This document shows, piece after piece, positions 1 to 7,890 of a stretch of DNA of 64,000 nt. The notes below the pieces were generated by a model. That model ran no database searches. It worked only from the letters and a program-made list of their open reading frames with translations, and was not told the DNA's origin. Location: the NCBI GenBank assembly GCA_025194985.1, contig JAOANE010000003.1:30032-94031 (forward strand), read 5' to 3'. The first letter of the stretch is position 1. Each line of letters opens with the position of its first letter. The translations under genes and the position numbers were made by a program. Origin of the DNA: Regnicoccus frigidus (GTDB taxonomy: Bacteria > Cyanobacteriota > Cyanobacteriia > PCC-6307 > Cyanobiaceae).

Positions 1-550
1 CCGGGGCGCGGCGGGCAATCACCATGTCACCGCCGAGGTCGTTGCCGCTCCAGCGCATCTCACCCCGCACCAGATCACTCCAGCCGATCGTGGCCTGGTC
101 GTCGATGCGGAAACGGATCACCGCCTCGCGGCCTTCGGCGGCAAAGGCTGCCTGCTGGGCAGCGCTGAGATCGCGGTGGGCATTGTTGTGGCGTGGCGGT
201 GCGTTGAGGTCCTTCTGCTCCTGGCGCATCTGCTCGAGTTCCGCCTCGCTCATGAAGCAGCGGTAGGCGTGGCCGCTGGCGAGCAACTGGGCAATGGCGG
301 CGCGGTGGGCTTCGATCTGCTCGCTCTGGATCACCGGCTCGCCGTCCCAGCCCAGGCCGAGCCAGGAGAGGCCATCGAGGATGTTGGCGGTGAATTCCGG
401 CTTGGAGCGTTCCTTGTCGGTGTCCTCGATCCGCAGCAGGAACGCACCGCCGTGATGGCGGGCGAACAGCCAGTTGAAAACAGCGGTTCGGGCCGTGCCG
501 ATATGAAGCGTGCCGGTGGGGCTGGGAGCCAGGCGTACCCGCACCGTCAC
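1..550 (-). CDS. gltX: Glutamyl-tRNA synthetase, N-terminal part (cut by window edge)
   Basis: Class I aminoacyl-tRNA synthetase that charges tRNA-Glu; in cyanobacteria the product also feeds tetrapyrrole synthesis through hemA, which lies elsewhere in this window. Only about 183 codons are present and the frame runs open through base 1. The N-terminus reads TVRVRLAPSPTGTLHIGTAR, containing the HIGH-type signature (HIGT), followed by an LLRIEDTD segment typical of the family. I chose the GTG at 550 because a clear AAGGAG (560-565) lies 9 bases upstream and the family starts just before this motif. tRNA-Asp lies 40 bp upstream in the same direction. The C-terminal KMSKS and anticodon-binding parts are outside the window. 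Confidence 0.95.
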   Translation of the reverse strand, partial: MTVRVRLAPSPTGTLHIGTARTAVFNWLFARHHGGAFLLRIEDTDKERSKPEFTANILDGLSWLGLGWDGEPVIQSEQIEAHRAAIAQLLASGHAYRCFMSEAELEQMRQEQKDLNAPPRHNNAHRDLSAAQQAAFAAEGREAVIRFRIDDQATIGWSDLVRGEMRWSGNDLGGDMVIARRAP

Positions 551-590
551 AACAACGTTCTCCTTGATGACAAGGGCTCAAAGAGCCAAA

Positions 591-664
591 CGGGACTGAC
601 GGGATTCGAACCCGCAACTTCCGCCGTGACAGGGCGGTGCTCTAACCGGTTGAACTACAGTCCC
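591..664 (-). tRNA. tRNA-Asp (GTC)
   Basis: A 74-nt cloverleaf on the minus strand. The acceptor 5' GGGACTG pairs with 3' CAGTCCC plus discriminator G; the D arm, a five-pair anticodon stem CCGCC/GGCGG around a loop CTGTCAC, and a T loop TTCGAAT are all present. The anticodon GTC gives Asp. CCA is not encoded. It sits between the flavin reductase and gltX, in the same direction as both, so it may be part of one long transcript. Confidence 0.96.
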
Positions 665-775
665 AGATGATGCGAACCGGCAGCGTACTGGCAGACGGGA
701 ATCAACCCGGCGCCGGTGCGGCTATCGGTGCCGCCAGAGCGACCACGGCAGTATCAACCGCCGCCTGTCCCGCCG

Positions 776-1276
776 TCAACCAGGAGTGGGCAGGCGGTGC
801 AGCTCCACCAACATCGCCGCGATGCTCTCGGGATTGGCCGCCCGTTCGTCGCTGCAGCTCAACTCGCGCCCCAGCACCGTGGAGCCGAGGTGGGAGAACT
901 GGAGCCGCATCGCGCTCAGGGCCTTCTGGCCGCTGCCGCCGCTGTGGCTGGAGAGCGCCACCGGCAGGCCGTTGAAGAGGCTGCGGAAATCGCTGGTGGT
1001 CCGCGAAAGCCAGGCCAGGGCACTGGAGAGGCTGGGGGGCAGCGAGCCGTTGTACTCAGGCGCACAGATCCACAGCCGCTGGTGCAGGCGCAGTTCAGTG
1101 GCGAGCCGATCCAGATTCGCTCCTGGTCCCACCGCTTCGGCCGCCGGGGTGTAGAGCGACAGACCCAGGGCGACAAGATCGATCAGCTCAACGCCGTGCC
1201 CCTGCTCCGCCGCAATCGAGCTGACGCGTCGCGCCAAGACGAGGTTATGGCCATTGCTGGCCGCCAGGATGAGCAT
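776..1276 (-). CDS. NADPH-dependent FMN reductase family protein
   Basis: A 166-residue flavodoxin-like fold protein. The N-terminus LILAASNGHN is a variant of the phosphate-binding loop of NAD(P)H-dependent FMN/quinone reductases, and the central APEYNGSLPP matches the flavin-ring motif of this family (usually PEYNxSxPxxLK). Substrate (flavin, quinone or metal) cannot be read from sequence. It lies 24 bp downstream of the PSHCP gene and upstream of tRNA-Asp and gltX in the same direction. The ATG at 1276 is the only well-placed start. I am confident of the family but not of the reaction. Confidence 0.85.
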   Translation of the reverse strand: MLILAASNGHNLVLARRVSSIAAEQGHGVELIDLVALGLSLYTPAAEAVGPGANLDRLATELRLHQRLWICAPEYNGSLPPSLSSALAWLSRTTSDFRSLFNGLPVALSSHSGGSGQKALSAMRLQFSHLGSTVLGRELSCSDERAANPESIAAMLVELHRLPTPG

Positions 1277-1300
1277 GAAGACGCCAAAGCTGCAGGGAGC

Positions 1301-1489
1301 CTAGGGACGGAAGCCGGCCGGTTCGATCAAGCGCACCTGGTTACCCCGGGCGGTGAACTCACGACCCTGGTCGCTTTGGACAACAACACGACCACCGGAT
1401 TTGACCCGGATCACCCGGGCACGGACCCAGCCAAGAGCCGCAGACTCCAGAACTTTGACCACATCACCGGGCTGTAAATCCAACTCCAT
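1301..1489 (-). CDS. Picocyanobacterial hyper-conserved protein PSHCP (Tudor-like, RNA-binding)
   Basis: A 62-residue protein starting MELDLQPGDVVKVLES and ending IEPAGFRP. From memory this is the Prochlorococcus/Synechococcus hyper-conserved protein, reported as near-invariant in that clade, associated with ribosomal protein L2 and photosystem-related proteins in pull-downs, and solved as a Tudor/SH3-like domain that binds RNA. I cannot check the exact identity here. The composition (short beta-rich segments, VKVLES / WVRARVIRV / GRVVVQS) fits a small barrel. I chose the internal ATG at 1489: the open frame runs on upstream into tRNA-Trp, and 62 residues is the published length. It lies between tRNA-Trp (36 bp upstream) and the flavin reductase. 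Confidence 0.85.
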   Translation of the reverse strand: MELDLQPGDVVKVLESAALGWVRARVIRVKSGGRVVVQSDQGREFTARGNQVRLIEPAGFRP

Positions 1490-1525
1490 GTCCGGAACCA
1501 GGAAAGTGCAGGAAAGGGCATCGAG

Positions 1526-1598
1526 CGCGCCGTGGAGGACTTGAACCCCCGACATCAGGTTTTGGAGACCTGCGTTCTACCAACTGAACTAACGGCGC
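1526..1598 (-). tRNA. tRNA-Trp (CCA)
   Basis: A 73-nt cloverleaf. The acceptor 5' GCGCCGT pairs with 3' ACGGCGC plus discriminator G; the anticodon stem CAGGT/ACCTG encloses a CTCCAAA loop with anticodon CCA; the T loop is TTCAAGT. CCA is not encoded. It lies between rplS and the PSHCP gene on the same strand with short gaps on both sides, so a mixed tRNA/mRNA transcript that needs processing is likely. Confidence 0.96.
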
Positions 1599-1677
1599 AA
1601 GAAGAGGCCCTTTCGCCCGGTGCCCAAGGGCAGCACCGGGAAATTGAAACGACGAATAAAAACGTTGGAACGAAACT

Positions 1678-2130
1678 TCAGCGATCGAAACGCTGTTTGA
1701 CGCGGGTGGCCTTACCAACCCGATCGCGCAGGTAGAAGAGCTTGGCCCGGCGAACCTTACCGCGCCGCTCCACCTTGACCGTGGCCACCTGCGGGCTGTG
1801 CAGCATGAACACCCGCTCCACACCGATGCCCTGGAAGATGCGCCGGACGGTGATCGTTTCGTTCATGCCGCCGTGGCGCTTGGCAATCACCACGCCCTCG
1901 TAAGGCTGAACCCGCTCCTTGTTGCCCTCACTGATGCGCACGCCCACGCGAACGGTGTCGCCCACATAGAGCTCAGGCAGATCGCTCTTGAGCTGCTCGG
2001 CTTCAAAGGCCTTGATCAGGTCATAGGCGCAAAGCTTGGGGCCAGCCGGCTTCGCAGCCTCTGGGCTTGCCTCTGGAGCTGCCGTTGCAGTAGCTGCCGT
2101 TGAATCGGTTTCGTTGATTTCCGCTGCCAT
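1678..2130 (-). CDS. rplS: 50S ribosomal protein L19
   Basis: Large-subunit protein at the 30S/50S interface. The C-terminal 110 residues are a canonical L19: VGDTVRVGVRISEGNKERVQ, the segment YEGVVIAKRHGG, and the ending LRDRVGKATRVKQRFDR. The first 40 or so residues are an Ala/Thr/Glu-rich extension (TAATATAAPEASPEAAKPA) not found in short bacterial L19 but common in picocyanobacteria. I chose the ATG at 2130 (150 residues); a TTG at 2154 would add eight residues. It is followed 80 bp downstream by tRNA-Trp, then PSHCP. Confidence 0.95.
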   Translation of the reverse strand: MAAEINETDSTAATATAAPEASPEAAKPAGPKLCAYDLIKAFEAEQLKSDLPELYVGDTVRVGVRISEGNKERVQPYEGVVIAKRHGGMNETITVRRIFQGIGVERVFMLHSPQVATVKVERRGKVRRAKLFYLRDRVGKATRVKQRFDR

Positions 2131-2171
2131 CCCAGTTCCGAGGTTTCTGGCCAAACAACAACTGTAACGCC

Positions 2172-2483
2172 TCAGCTTTCAGGCTCTGTCTTGGGCTTCG
2201 CTTGCGCTGAACGGCGCCATTGCTGCACCGCCATGCCGAAGCCGGTCGCCAGCATCCAGAGCAGGCCCAGCCCATTGAGGGCCACATAAACCGTTTCGCC
2301 ATGGCGACCGAGCCATTCGCCCTCGTGGAGGACCATCAGCACGTGGGCCTGGTCCCGGCTCAGGCCTCCCCAGTCACGCAGCAGGCGGTAACCCATGCCG
2401 CTGAGCACGGTGAGCAACAGTGGTGCCAGCACCAGCGGGGCTAAGCGGCCGTGCCAGCGCCGCAGTCTTGCCATGGCCTGCAT
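2172..2483 (-). CDS. Small PepSY-associated membrane protein
   Basis: About 103 residues with a basic N-terminus (MARLRRWHGRLAP), two hydrophobic segments (roughly residues 14-30 and 65-85) and a charged tail. The pattern RRWHGRLAPLVLAPLLLT, a central HVLMVLHEGEWLG and a second helix resembles the small PepSY-associated TM proteins found in picocyanobacteria. The open frame extends upstream past the divergent map start, so I used the ATG at 2483; the ATG at 2474 is an alternative. It is the first gene of the minus-strand run leading to rplS. Function unknown. Confidence 0.7.
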   Translation of the reverse strand: MQAMARLRRWHGRLAPLVLAPLLLTVLSGMGYRLLRDWGGLSRDQAHVLMVLHEGEWLGRHGETVYVALNGLGLLWMLATGFGMAVQQWRRSAQAKPKTEPES

Positions 2484-2538
2484 GGTCGCTGCCGGAAAGT
2501 TGGTAGCTTGTGATTCTGAATTGTTAGGGCGCCCGTCG

Positions 2539-3402
2539 ATGAATCTGTTCGCCGACCTGCTGGCCACGGGCACCGCCACACCGAAGAAAGCGGCGACGGC
2601 CACCGCCGTTCAGACCGGTCCGCGCATCCAGAAAGGCCGCCGTGGCGTTGAGATCAAGTCGGCGCGCGAAATCGAGATCATGCGCCAGGCCAGCCGCATC
2701 GTCGCCACCGTGCTGCGCGAACTGCTCGAACTGGCCGCTCCCGGCATGACCACAGCCGACCTGGACCGTCAGGCCGAAAAGCGCATCCGCTCGATGGGGG
2801 CCACCCCCAGCTTCAAGGGCTATCACGGCTTCCCGGCCAGCATCTGCGCCAGCATCAACAACCAGGTGGTGCACGGCATCCCCAGCGCCAAACAGGTTAT
2901 CCGCGCGGGCGATCTGCTCAAGATCGACACGGGCGCCTATTTCGAGGGCTATCACGGCGACAGCTGCGTGTCCGTCTGCGTGGGTGAGAGCTCCGAGGAA
3001 GCACGCCGGCTGAGTCGGGTGGCCCAGGAGTCGCTGATGAAGGGCCTGGGCCAGGTCAAGGCCGGCAACACCCTGCTCGACATCGCTGGCGCTGTTCAAG
3101 ACCACGTCGAAGCCCACGGCTATGCCGTCGTGGAGGACTACACCGGCCATGGCGTCGGCCGCAACCTGCACGAAGAGCCTTCGGTGTTCAACTTCCGCAC
3201 CAACGACCTGCCCAACGTCAAGCTGCGTCCCGGCATGACCCTGGCGGTGGAGCCGATTCTCAACGCCGGCAGCAAGGTCTGCCGCACCCTGGCCGACCGC
3301 TGGACCGTGGTCACCGCCGATGGCAGCCTCTCGGCCCAGTGGGAGCACACGATTGTGGTCACCAGTGACGGCTGCGAGATTCTCACCGACCGCGACTTCT
3401 AA
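2539..3402 (+). CDS. map: Methionine aminopeptidase, type I
   Basis: Removes the initiator Met from nascent proteins; a dinuclear-metal pita-bread hydrolase. All metal-site neighbourhoods are visible: HGFPASICASIN with the upstream His, IDTGAYFEGYHGDSC, HGVGRNLHEEPSVF, AVEPIL and WEHTIVV. There is an N-terminal extension of about 35 residues before the catalytic core (GVEIKSAREIEIMRQ). The start at 2539 was preferred over the longer upstream frame because upstream codons overlap the divergent membrane-protein gene and show no motif; a TTAGGG just upstream may be part of its -10 region. 287 residues. Confidence 0.95.
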   Translation: MNLFADLLATGTATPKKAATATAVQTGPRIQKGRRGVEIKSAREIEIMRQASRIVATVLRELLELAAPGMTTADLDRQAEKRIRSMGATPSFKGYHGFPASICASINNQVVHGIPSAKQVIRAGDLLKIDTGAYFEGYHGDSCVSVCVGESSEEARRLSRVAQESLMKGLGQVKAGNTLLDIAGAVQDHVEAHGYAVVEDYTGHGVGRNLHEEPSVFNFRTNDLPNVKLRPGMTLAVEPILNAGSKVCRTLADRWTVVTADGSLSAQWEHTIVVTSDGCEILTDRDF

Positions 3403-4127
3403 GCCCGACTCGTCAAGCGGAAGTAGCCGTGGCGCAGGGCCGTCACCAGCGGCATCAGCGCATAGGTGAGCGGGTTGGGGGTCACGATGATCAGGCCCAG
3501 ATGGCGGCGTGCCTGGGCGATCACCTGGCCGGCCACAAAGTCGGCGCCCATCACGCCGTAGGGATTGAGGCCGGACCGGAACGGCCCCAGCACCAGGCGG
3601 CGGATGCGGCAGGGGTTGGCGCCGCTGTGATCGAGGGCCCGCAGGCTCAGCAGCTGTCCCAGCAGCCGCTTGCTGATCTCATACAGCGGGCTCACTGCCG
3701 GCAGGATCTCCGCTTCTGAGGTGTTCACCCACAGCTCCCGCGCCGGGCTGCCGGCCGGGCGTTCCGGCAGGGAGAGGAACAGCTCCACCAGCCGCCAGGC
3801 GCTGAGCGCGTTCACCTCCAGGCTGCGCTCAACCGCTCCGGCACTGCGGTCACCAAAGCTGTTGACGCCGTGGTTGATCACCAGAATGTCCACCTGCTCA
3901 AGCAACGCGCCGAGGGCCTGCTCCTCCCCGCAGCGCCACTGAACCGAACGCAGGGGGATCGGCGCACCGGAGCTGCCCGCGATGCTGAGGGGGCTGGTCT
4001 GGCTGGTCAGGCCGATCAGCCGTGCTCCCTGGCCATCGAAGCGGCGCAGCAGGGCCTGACCCAGAGAACCAGCGGCGCCACTGACCGCCACGGTTCGATC
4101 GCGCAGGGGAAGAAGGGGGCGGAACAC
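3399..4127 (-). CDS. Short-chain dehydrogenase/reductase family protein
   Basis: A Rossmann-fold SDR: the N-terminal TVAVSGAAGSLGQALLRRF holds the GxxGxxG nucleotide-binding turn, INHGVNSFGD corresponds to the NNAG region, and YEISKRLLGQ gives the catalytic Tyr-x-x-x-Lys with a preceding Ser (NTSEAEIL). A hydrophobic C-terminus (TPNPLTYALMPLVTALRHGYF) suggests membrane association; related picocyanobacterial proteins are of unknown substrate. Its stop overlaps the map stop by 2 bp, convergently. The start is unsettled: I used the GTG at 4127, which leaves room for the divergent promoter; the ATG at 4220 is also open in frame. Confidence 0.75.
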   Translation of the reverse strand: MFRPLLPLRDRTVAVSGAAGSLGQALLRRFDGQGARLIGLTSQTSPLSIAGSSGAPIPLRSVQWRCGEEQALGALLEQVDILVINHGVNSFGDRSAGAVERSLEVNALSAWRLVELFLSLPERPAGSPARELWVNTSEAEILPAVSPLYEISKRLLGQLLSLRALDHSGANPCRIRRLVLGPFRSGLNPYGVMGADFVAGQVIAQARRHLGLIIVTPNPLTYALMPLVTALRHGYFRLTSRA

Positions 4128-4222
4128 CGGCAGGGAATCACACGGCCACCCAGTGTCGGTGGCCGGTTGCCATCGGCTGAGCGGCCCCCACCTAGATTGG
4201 GTCTCCCTGGCGCAGATCATTC

Positions 4223-5341
4223 ATGAGCAGCACCCTGCTGATCGGGTCCTGCGATCCCTTCAGCGGCAAGTCGGCCCTTGTGCTCGGTCTGGCGCGCATG
4301 CTCACCCGCCAGGGCGTGCCCGTGCGCTTCGGCAAGCCGCTGGCCACCAGCCTTCGCCTCGGTCGCTCCGGCCAAGACGATGGCGAGACACGCCTGATCG
4401 ACGATGACGTTGCCTTCATCGGCAGCATGCTGGGCCTGGCCGCGGCCAATTTGCTGCCGTCCCTGGATCTGCAGCACCCGGACACCGCCAGCGATCGCCT
4501 GCTGGCGGGGTCATTGAGCGCCGGTGATCGTTTCACCCAGCTGCAGCAGCAGCTGCAGGCCTACCCCGATGGGATCAACCTGCTGGAAGCCGCCGGCAGC
4601 CTCAGTGAAGGCTTGCTTTACGGGCTCAGCCTCTCCCAATTGGCCCAAGGCCTTGAAGCGCCGGTGGTGCTGGTCCACCTCTGGGCCGACAGCCGCAGCG
4701 TGGAGCCCTTGCTGCAGGCCCGCTCCCAGCTTGGTGAGCGGCTGGCCGGGGTCGTGCTCAATGCGGTCAACCCTGAGGACGTCGAGGGGATGAACGCCGA
4801 GGTGGTGCCAGCGATCGAACGGCTCGGGCTGCCGGTGTTCGGTGTGATGCCGCGCAGTCCGTTGCTGCGCAGCGTCACGGTCGAGGAACTGGTCGAGCGC
4901 CTCGGCGCCCGGGTTCTGTGTTGCCCCGAGCGGCTCGATCTGCTGGTGGAAACCCTCTCGATCGGGGCGATGAACGTCAACTCCGCCATGGAGTTCTTCC
5001 GCCGTCGCCGCAACATGGCCGTGGTCACCGGCGCTGATCGCACCGACATCCAGCTGGCGGCCTTAGAAGCGTCCACCCAGTGCCTGATCCTCACCGGTGT
5101 CGGTGAACCGATGGCCCAGCTGATCAGCCGGGCGGAGGAACTGGACGTTCCGGTGTTGAAGGTGGAACACGACACCCTCACCACCGTGGAGGTGATCGAG
5201 CGGGCGTTCGGCCATGTGCGCCTGCATGAGTCCGTCAAGGCCAGCTACGCGATGCGTCTGGTGGAGGAGCACTGCCGCTTCGAACGCCTGCTCGAGCGCC
5301 TGCAGCTGGCGAATGGGCTTGCCCCGCAAGGGCGCTGCTAG
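4223..5341 (+). CDS. Pta-N-like P-loop/DRTGG protein without a transacetylase domain
   Basis: 372 residues in two parts. Residues 1-215 form a dethiobiotin-synthetase-like P-loop domain (GSCDPFSGKSALVLGLARML). Residues 215-370 form a DRTGG domain with the segment VTGADRTDIQLAALEAST, as found in the middle of long phosphotransacetylases. The catalytic PTA_PTB domain that would follow is absent, so this should not be called phosphate acetyltransferase. In related proteins the arrangement is thought to be regulatory, but its ligand is not known. It is followed 27 bp downstream by a SLOG-like gene. A TAGATT at about 4193 could be its -10 element. Confidence 0.85.
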   Translation: MSSTLLIGSCDPFSGKSALVLGLARMLTRQGVPVRFGKPLATSLRLGRSGQDDGETRLIDDDVAFIGSMLGLAAANLLPSLDLQHPDTASDRLLAGSLSAGDRFTQLQQQLQAYPDGINLLEAAGSLSEGLLYGLSLSQLAQGLEAPVVLVHLWADSRSVEPLLQARSQLGERLAGVVLNAVNPEDVEGMNAEVVPAIERLGLPVFGVMPRSPLLRSVTVEELVERLGARVLCCPERLDLLVETLSIGAMNVNSAMEFFRRRRNMAVVTGADRTDIQLAALEASTQCLILTGVGEPMAQLISRAEELDVPVLKVEHDTLTTVEVIERAFGHVRLHESVKASYAMRLVEEHCRFERLLERLQLANGLAPQGRC

Positions 5342-5368
5342 TTTCTTGCGGTCGATTGCCTGATCTCG

Positions 5369-5881
5369 GTGACCCGGTCTCTTGATCTGCCCTCCCTGGA
5401 CCGGGTTGATACCCTCGCCCAGGAACTGGCCCTGCTTCAGGACACAGGCAAGCGCCGGATCGCCATCCTCGGCAGTCGCCACGTGCCGGTGGTCTCGATC
5501 CACCTGGTCGAGCTGGTGTCGCGATCCCTGGCCCAGGAGGGGCACAACCTGGTCACCTCCGGCTCCCAGGGCGTGAATGCGGCGGTCATCCGCGGCGTGC
5601 TCAGCATCGATCCAGCCCGGCTGACGGTGCTGCTGCCCCAGAGCCTCGATCGCCAGCCAGGCGAATCCCGCGACCAGCTCGAGCAGGTGCTCCACCTCGT
5701 GGAGAAGCCCGAGCACGACGACCTGCCCCTGCCGATGGCCAGCAGCCTCTGCAACCAGGAGATCATCGGCCGCTCCGACCAGCTGATCTGCTTCGCCTTC
5801 CACGACAGCGAAACCCTGCTCTCCAGCTGCCGCACCGCCGAGGACATGGGCAAGGTGGTCAGCCTGATGTTCTTCGATTGA
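5369..5881 (+). CDS. SLOG/DprA-like Rossmannoid protein
   Basis: 170 residues starting at a GTG. RRIAILGSRHVPVVSIHLVE followed by LVTSGSQGVNAAVIRGVL matches the nucleotide-binding pattern (GSR...TSG...G.n.A.i.G) of the DprA/LOG (SLOG) superfamily, and cyanobacterial copies are often labelled DNA recombination-mediator protein A. The protein lacks the extra domains of true DprA, so a role in transformation is not supported from sequence alone. It lies 27 bp after the Pta-N-like gene and is probably co-transcribed with it. Confidence 0.7.
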   Translation: MTRSLDLPSLDRVDTLAQELALLQDTGKRRIAILGSRHVPVVSIHLVELVSRSLAQEGHNLVTSGSQGVNAAVIRGVLSIDPARLTVLLPQSLDRQPGESRDQLEQVLHLVEKPEHDDLPLPMASSLCNQEIIGRSDQLICFAFHDSETLLSSCRTAEDMGKVVSLMFFD

Positions 5882-5892
5882 TCAGCCCCCGA

Positions 5893-6330
5893 TCAGGGAT
5901 CAGGGGCGGCCAGCACCTCCAGTCGGGTGCCTACCCGGCGCAGCACGACCACCTCATCGCCCGCAGCCAGGCTGCCGGCCGCTGCCTCAAGCAGTTCGGC
6001 CCGCCAGCTCTGGCCCTGCCAGCGCACCCGGCCCTTGCCGAGATGGTTGAAGGCCTGGATCACTTCAGCCCGTTCGCTGCCGGGGCTGCTGAGTGCGTCG
6101 GGCTGGAGGCGACCCCGCAACGACCAGCGGCGCAGAACGCCGTAGCCCGCCAGGAACAGAACCAGGAATCCCGCCAGCTGCAATCCGGCGGCCAGGCCCG
6201 GCCACAGGGCGGTCAGCGCCGAGAGCAACAGGGCGGCGACAGCGCCGATCAGCAGGCCATCGATGCTGGGAAAGATCCATTCCAGCAACAACAGGCCACC
6301 TCCGGCCACCAGCCAGATCAGGGGGATCAT
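5893..6330 (-). CDS. NfeD family membrane protein
   Basis: 145 residues: two or three hydrophobic segments in the first 70 (IPLIWLVAGGGLLLLEWIFP, LIGAVAALLLSALTAL, AGFLVLFLAGYGVL) and then a soluble OB-fold-like domain with GKGRVRWQGQSWRAELLE and GDEVVVLRRVGTRLEV. This is the short NfeD type that partners SPFH/stomatin proteins in membranes. The divergent neighbour at 6465 is exactly such an SPFH gene, which supports the call. The ATG at 6330 is the natural start. Confidence 0.85.
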   Translation of the reverse strand: MIPLIWLVAGGGLLLLEWIFPSIDGLLIGAVAALLLSALTALWPGLAAGLQLAGFLVLFLAGYGVLRRWSLRGRLQPDALSSPGSERAEVIQAFNHLGKGRVRWQGQSWRAELLEAAAGSLAAGDEVVVLRRVGTRLEVLAAPDP

Positions 6331-6464
6331 CAGGGCAGGGGCCTCATCGAAACAGGGCGGCGAAATCCAGTCTGGAGGAACTGCCTGCTCGGGGCGAGAA
6401 CGCGCCGTCCCTAGCCTGGTTCGGCTCCTCGATTGAGGGGAGTTGTCCTGCGCACTGGCACCCC

Positions 6465-7340
6465 ATGGAAGGTCTGCTTTCGATTCCCGCCCTGCTGGTG
6501 ATCGCCGTCCTCGGTGCCAGCGGCGTCAAGGTGACCAGCGGCGGCCGCTCGCTGCTGGTGGAGCGGCTGGGCCGCTACGACCGCCAGCTGCAGCCTGGCC
6601 TCTCGTTCGTGCTGCCGGGCCTGGAGCGGGTGGTCAGCAACCAGTCGCTGAAGGAACGGGTGCTCGACATCGCCCCCCAGAAGTGCATCACCCGCGACAA
6701 CGTCTCGATCACGGTGGATGCGGTGGTGTATTGGCAGTTGCTGGAGCATGCCAAGGCCCACTACGCCGTCGATGATCTGCAGGCGGCGATGGTGAATCTG
6801 GTGCTCACCCAGATCCGGGCCGAGATGGGCAAGCTCGACCTCGACCAGACCTTCACCACCCGCCAGGACGTCAACGAGATGCTGCTGCGCGAACTCGACC
6901 AGGCCACCGATCCCTGGGGGGTCAAGGTGACCCGGGTGGAGCTGCGCGACATCATGCCCTCGCCTGGCGTTCAGCAGGCGATGGAGATGCAGATGAGCGC
7001 CGAGCGCGAGAAGCGGGCGGCGGTGCTGCGCTCTGAAGGGCTGCGGGAGGCCGAGGTGAATGCCGCCAAAGGCCGGGCCGAGGCGGTGCTGCTCGATGCC
7101 GAAGCCCAGGCCAAGCAGCAGGAGATGCTGGCCAAGGCCCGGGCCCTGGCGGCCGGCGAACTGGCCCGTCTGATCGATTCGAGCCCGTCAGGCTCCGAAG
7201 CCCTGCGCTTGTTGCTGGCCCGCGACTGGATCACCATGGGAGAAGAGCTCAGCAACGCCAAAGGCGGCAGCGTGCTGATGGTGGATCCCCAGAGCCCGGC
7301 CTCGCTGCTCACCGCCCTGCGCGGACTGCAGCAGGGGTGA
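6465..7340 (+). CDS. SPFH/stomatin-like membrane protein
   Basis: 291 residues. One N-terminal hydrophobic segment (about residues 3-20) is followed by the prohibitin-homology domain: VERLGRYDRQLQPGLSFVLP, DIAPQKCITRDNVSITVDAV, and a long charged coiled coil (EREKRAAVLRSEGLREAE, AEAQAKQQEMLAKARALA). These features match slipin/stomatin proteins that scaffold membrane complexes and often pair with NfeD, encoded divergently at 5893-6330. A TAGCCT at about 6411 could be a -10 element. The open frame runs further upstream, but only the ATG at 6465 begins the family-like N-terminus. Confidence 0.9.
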   Translation: MEGLLSIPALLVIAVLGASGVKVTSGGRSLLVERLGRYDRQLQPGLSFVLPGLERVVSNQSLKERVLDIAPQKCITRDNVSITVDAVVYWQLLEHAKAHYAVDDLQAAMVNLVLTQIRAEMGKLDLDQTFTTRQDVNEMLLRELDQATDPWGVKVTRVELRDIMPSPGVQQAMEMQMSAEREKRAAVLRSEGLREAEVNAAKGRAEAVLLDAEAQAKQQEMLAKARALAAGELARLIDSSPSGSEALRLLLARDWITMGEELSNAKGGSVLMVDPQSPASLLTALRGLQQG

Positions 7341-7375
7341 GCGGCCAGCACCAGGCCCGCCAGGCTTCAGCAGCT

Positions 7376-7825
7376 TCAGCCCGCCACCACCGCTTTCAGC
7401 CCCTCGCCGTAGAGCACGGCGCTGCAGAGCAGACCGACCAGCCAGCAGAGCCCGCGCAGGGGCGGCACATTGCCCACATAGGCGCCGATGTAGGCGACAC
7501 GCAGCAGCGGATGCAGCCAGGCCGCCGCAATCGCCAGCGGGGCATCGACGCCGGCCAGCAGCGCCAGCAGGCAGGCCGGCGCATGCAGGCTGAACGACTC
7601 GAAGCAGTTCTGATGGGCCCAGCTGGCCCGCTTGCCCCAGGCCGGCAGCCGCTCGAACATCGCCCGCGGGGCAGCCAGATCGGCGGGGGTGAAATCGGCC
7701 TTGGCGCGGCCCATGCCGAGCGGAACCAGGCTGAAGACCACCACGGCGCCAGCGAGCAGCAACGACCAGGCCGGAGCTGCCGCCGGGCTGCCCAAGGAGA
7801 CAGTGGCGAAAAGGGTCGCGAACAT
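7376..7825 (-). CDS. MAPEG-family membrane protein
   Basis: 149 residues with four hydrophobic segments. The middle section RAMFERLPAWGKRASWAHQN followed by CFESFSLHAPACLLAL matches the MAPEG fold (membrane-associated eicosanoid/glutathione metabolism), in which an Arg/Asn-containing loop and a following helix carry the glutathione-contact pattern; the segment HPLLRVAYIGAYVGN is also typical. Cyanobacterial members are of unsettled function; glutathione-dependent detoxification is inference. It converges with the SPFH gene and diverges from yajQ. Confidence 0.8.
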   Translation of the reverse strand: MFATLFATVSLGSPAAAPAWSLLLAGAVVVFSLVPLGMGRAKADFTPADLAAPRAMFERLPAWGKRASWAHQNCFESFSLHAPACLLALLAGVDAPLAIAAAWLHPLLRVAYIGAYVGNVPPLRGLCWLVGLLCSAVLYGEGLKAVVAG

Positions 7826-7890
7826 GGCGGCTGCGGAGGGTCGGAGGCCTCTTTCTAAGCTGGGCGCCCCCCTCGCCGCGCTCCCTTGCC

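Noticed and set aside
75..617. Minus-strand frame overlapping gltX and tRNA-Asp
   Set aside because: The gltX motifs (HIGT, LLRIEDTD) are in a different frame that begins at 550; the longer frame also crosses a tRNA.
4223..5341. Call as phosphate acetyltransferase (pta)
   Set aside because: Only the N-terminal P-loop and DRTGG parts are present; the catalytic domain is absent.
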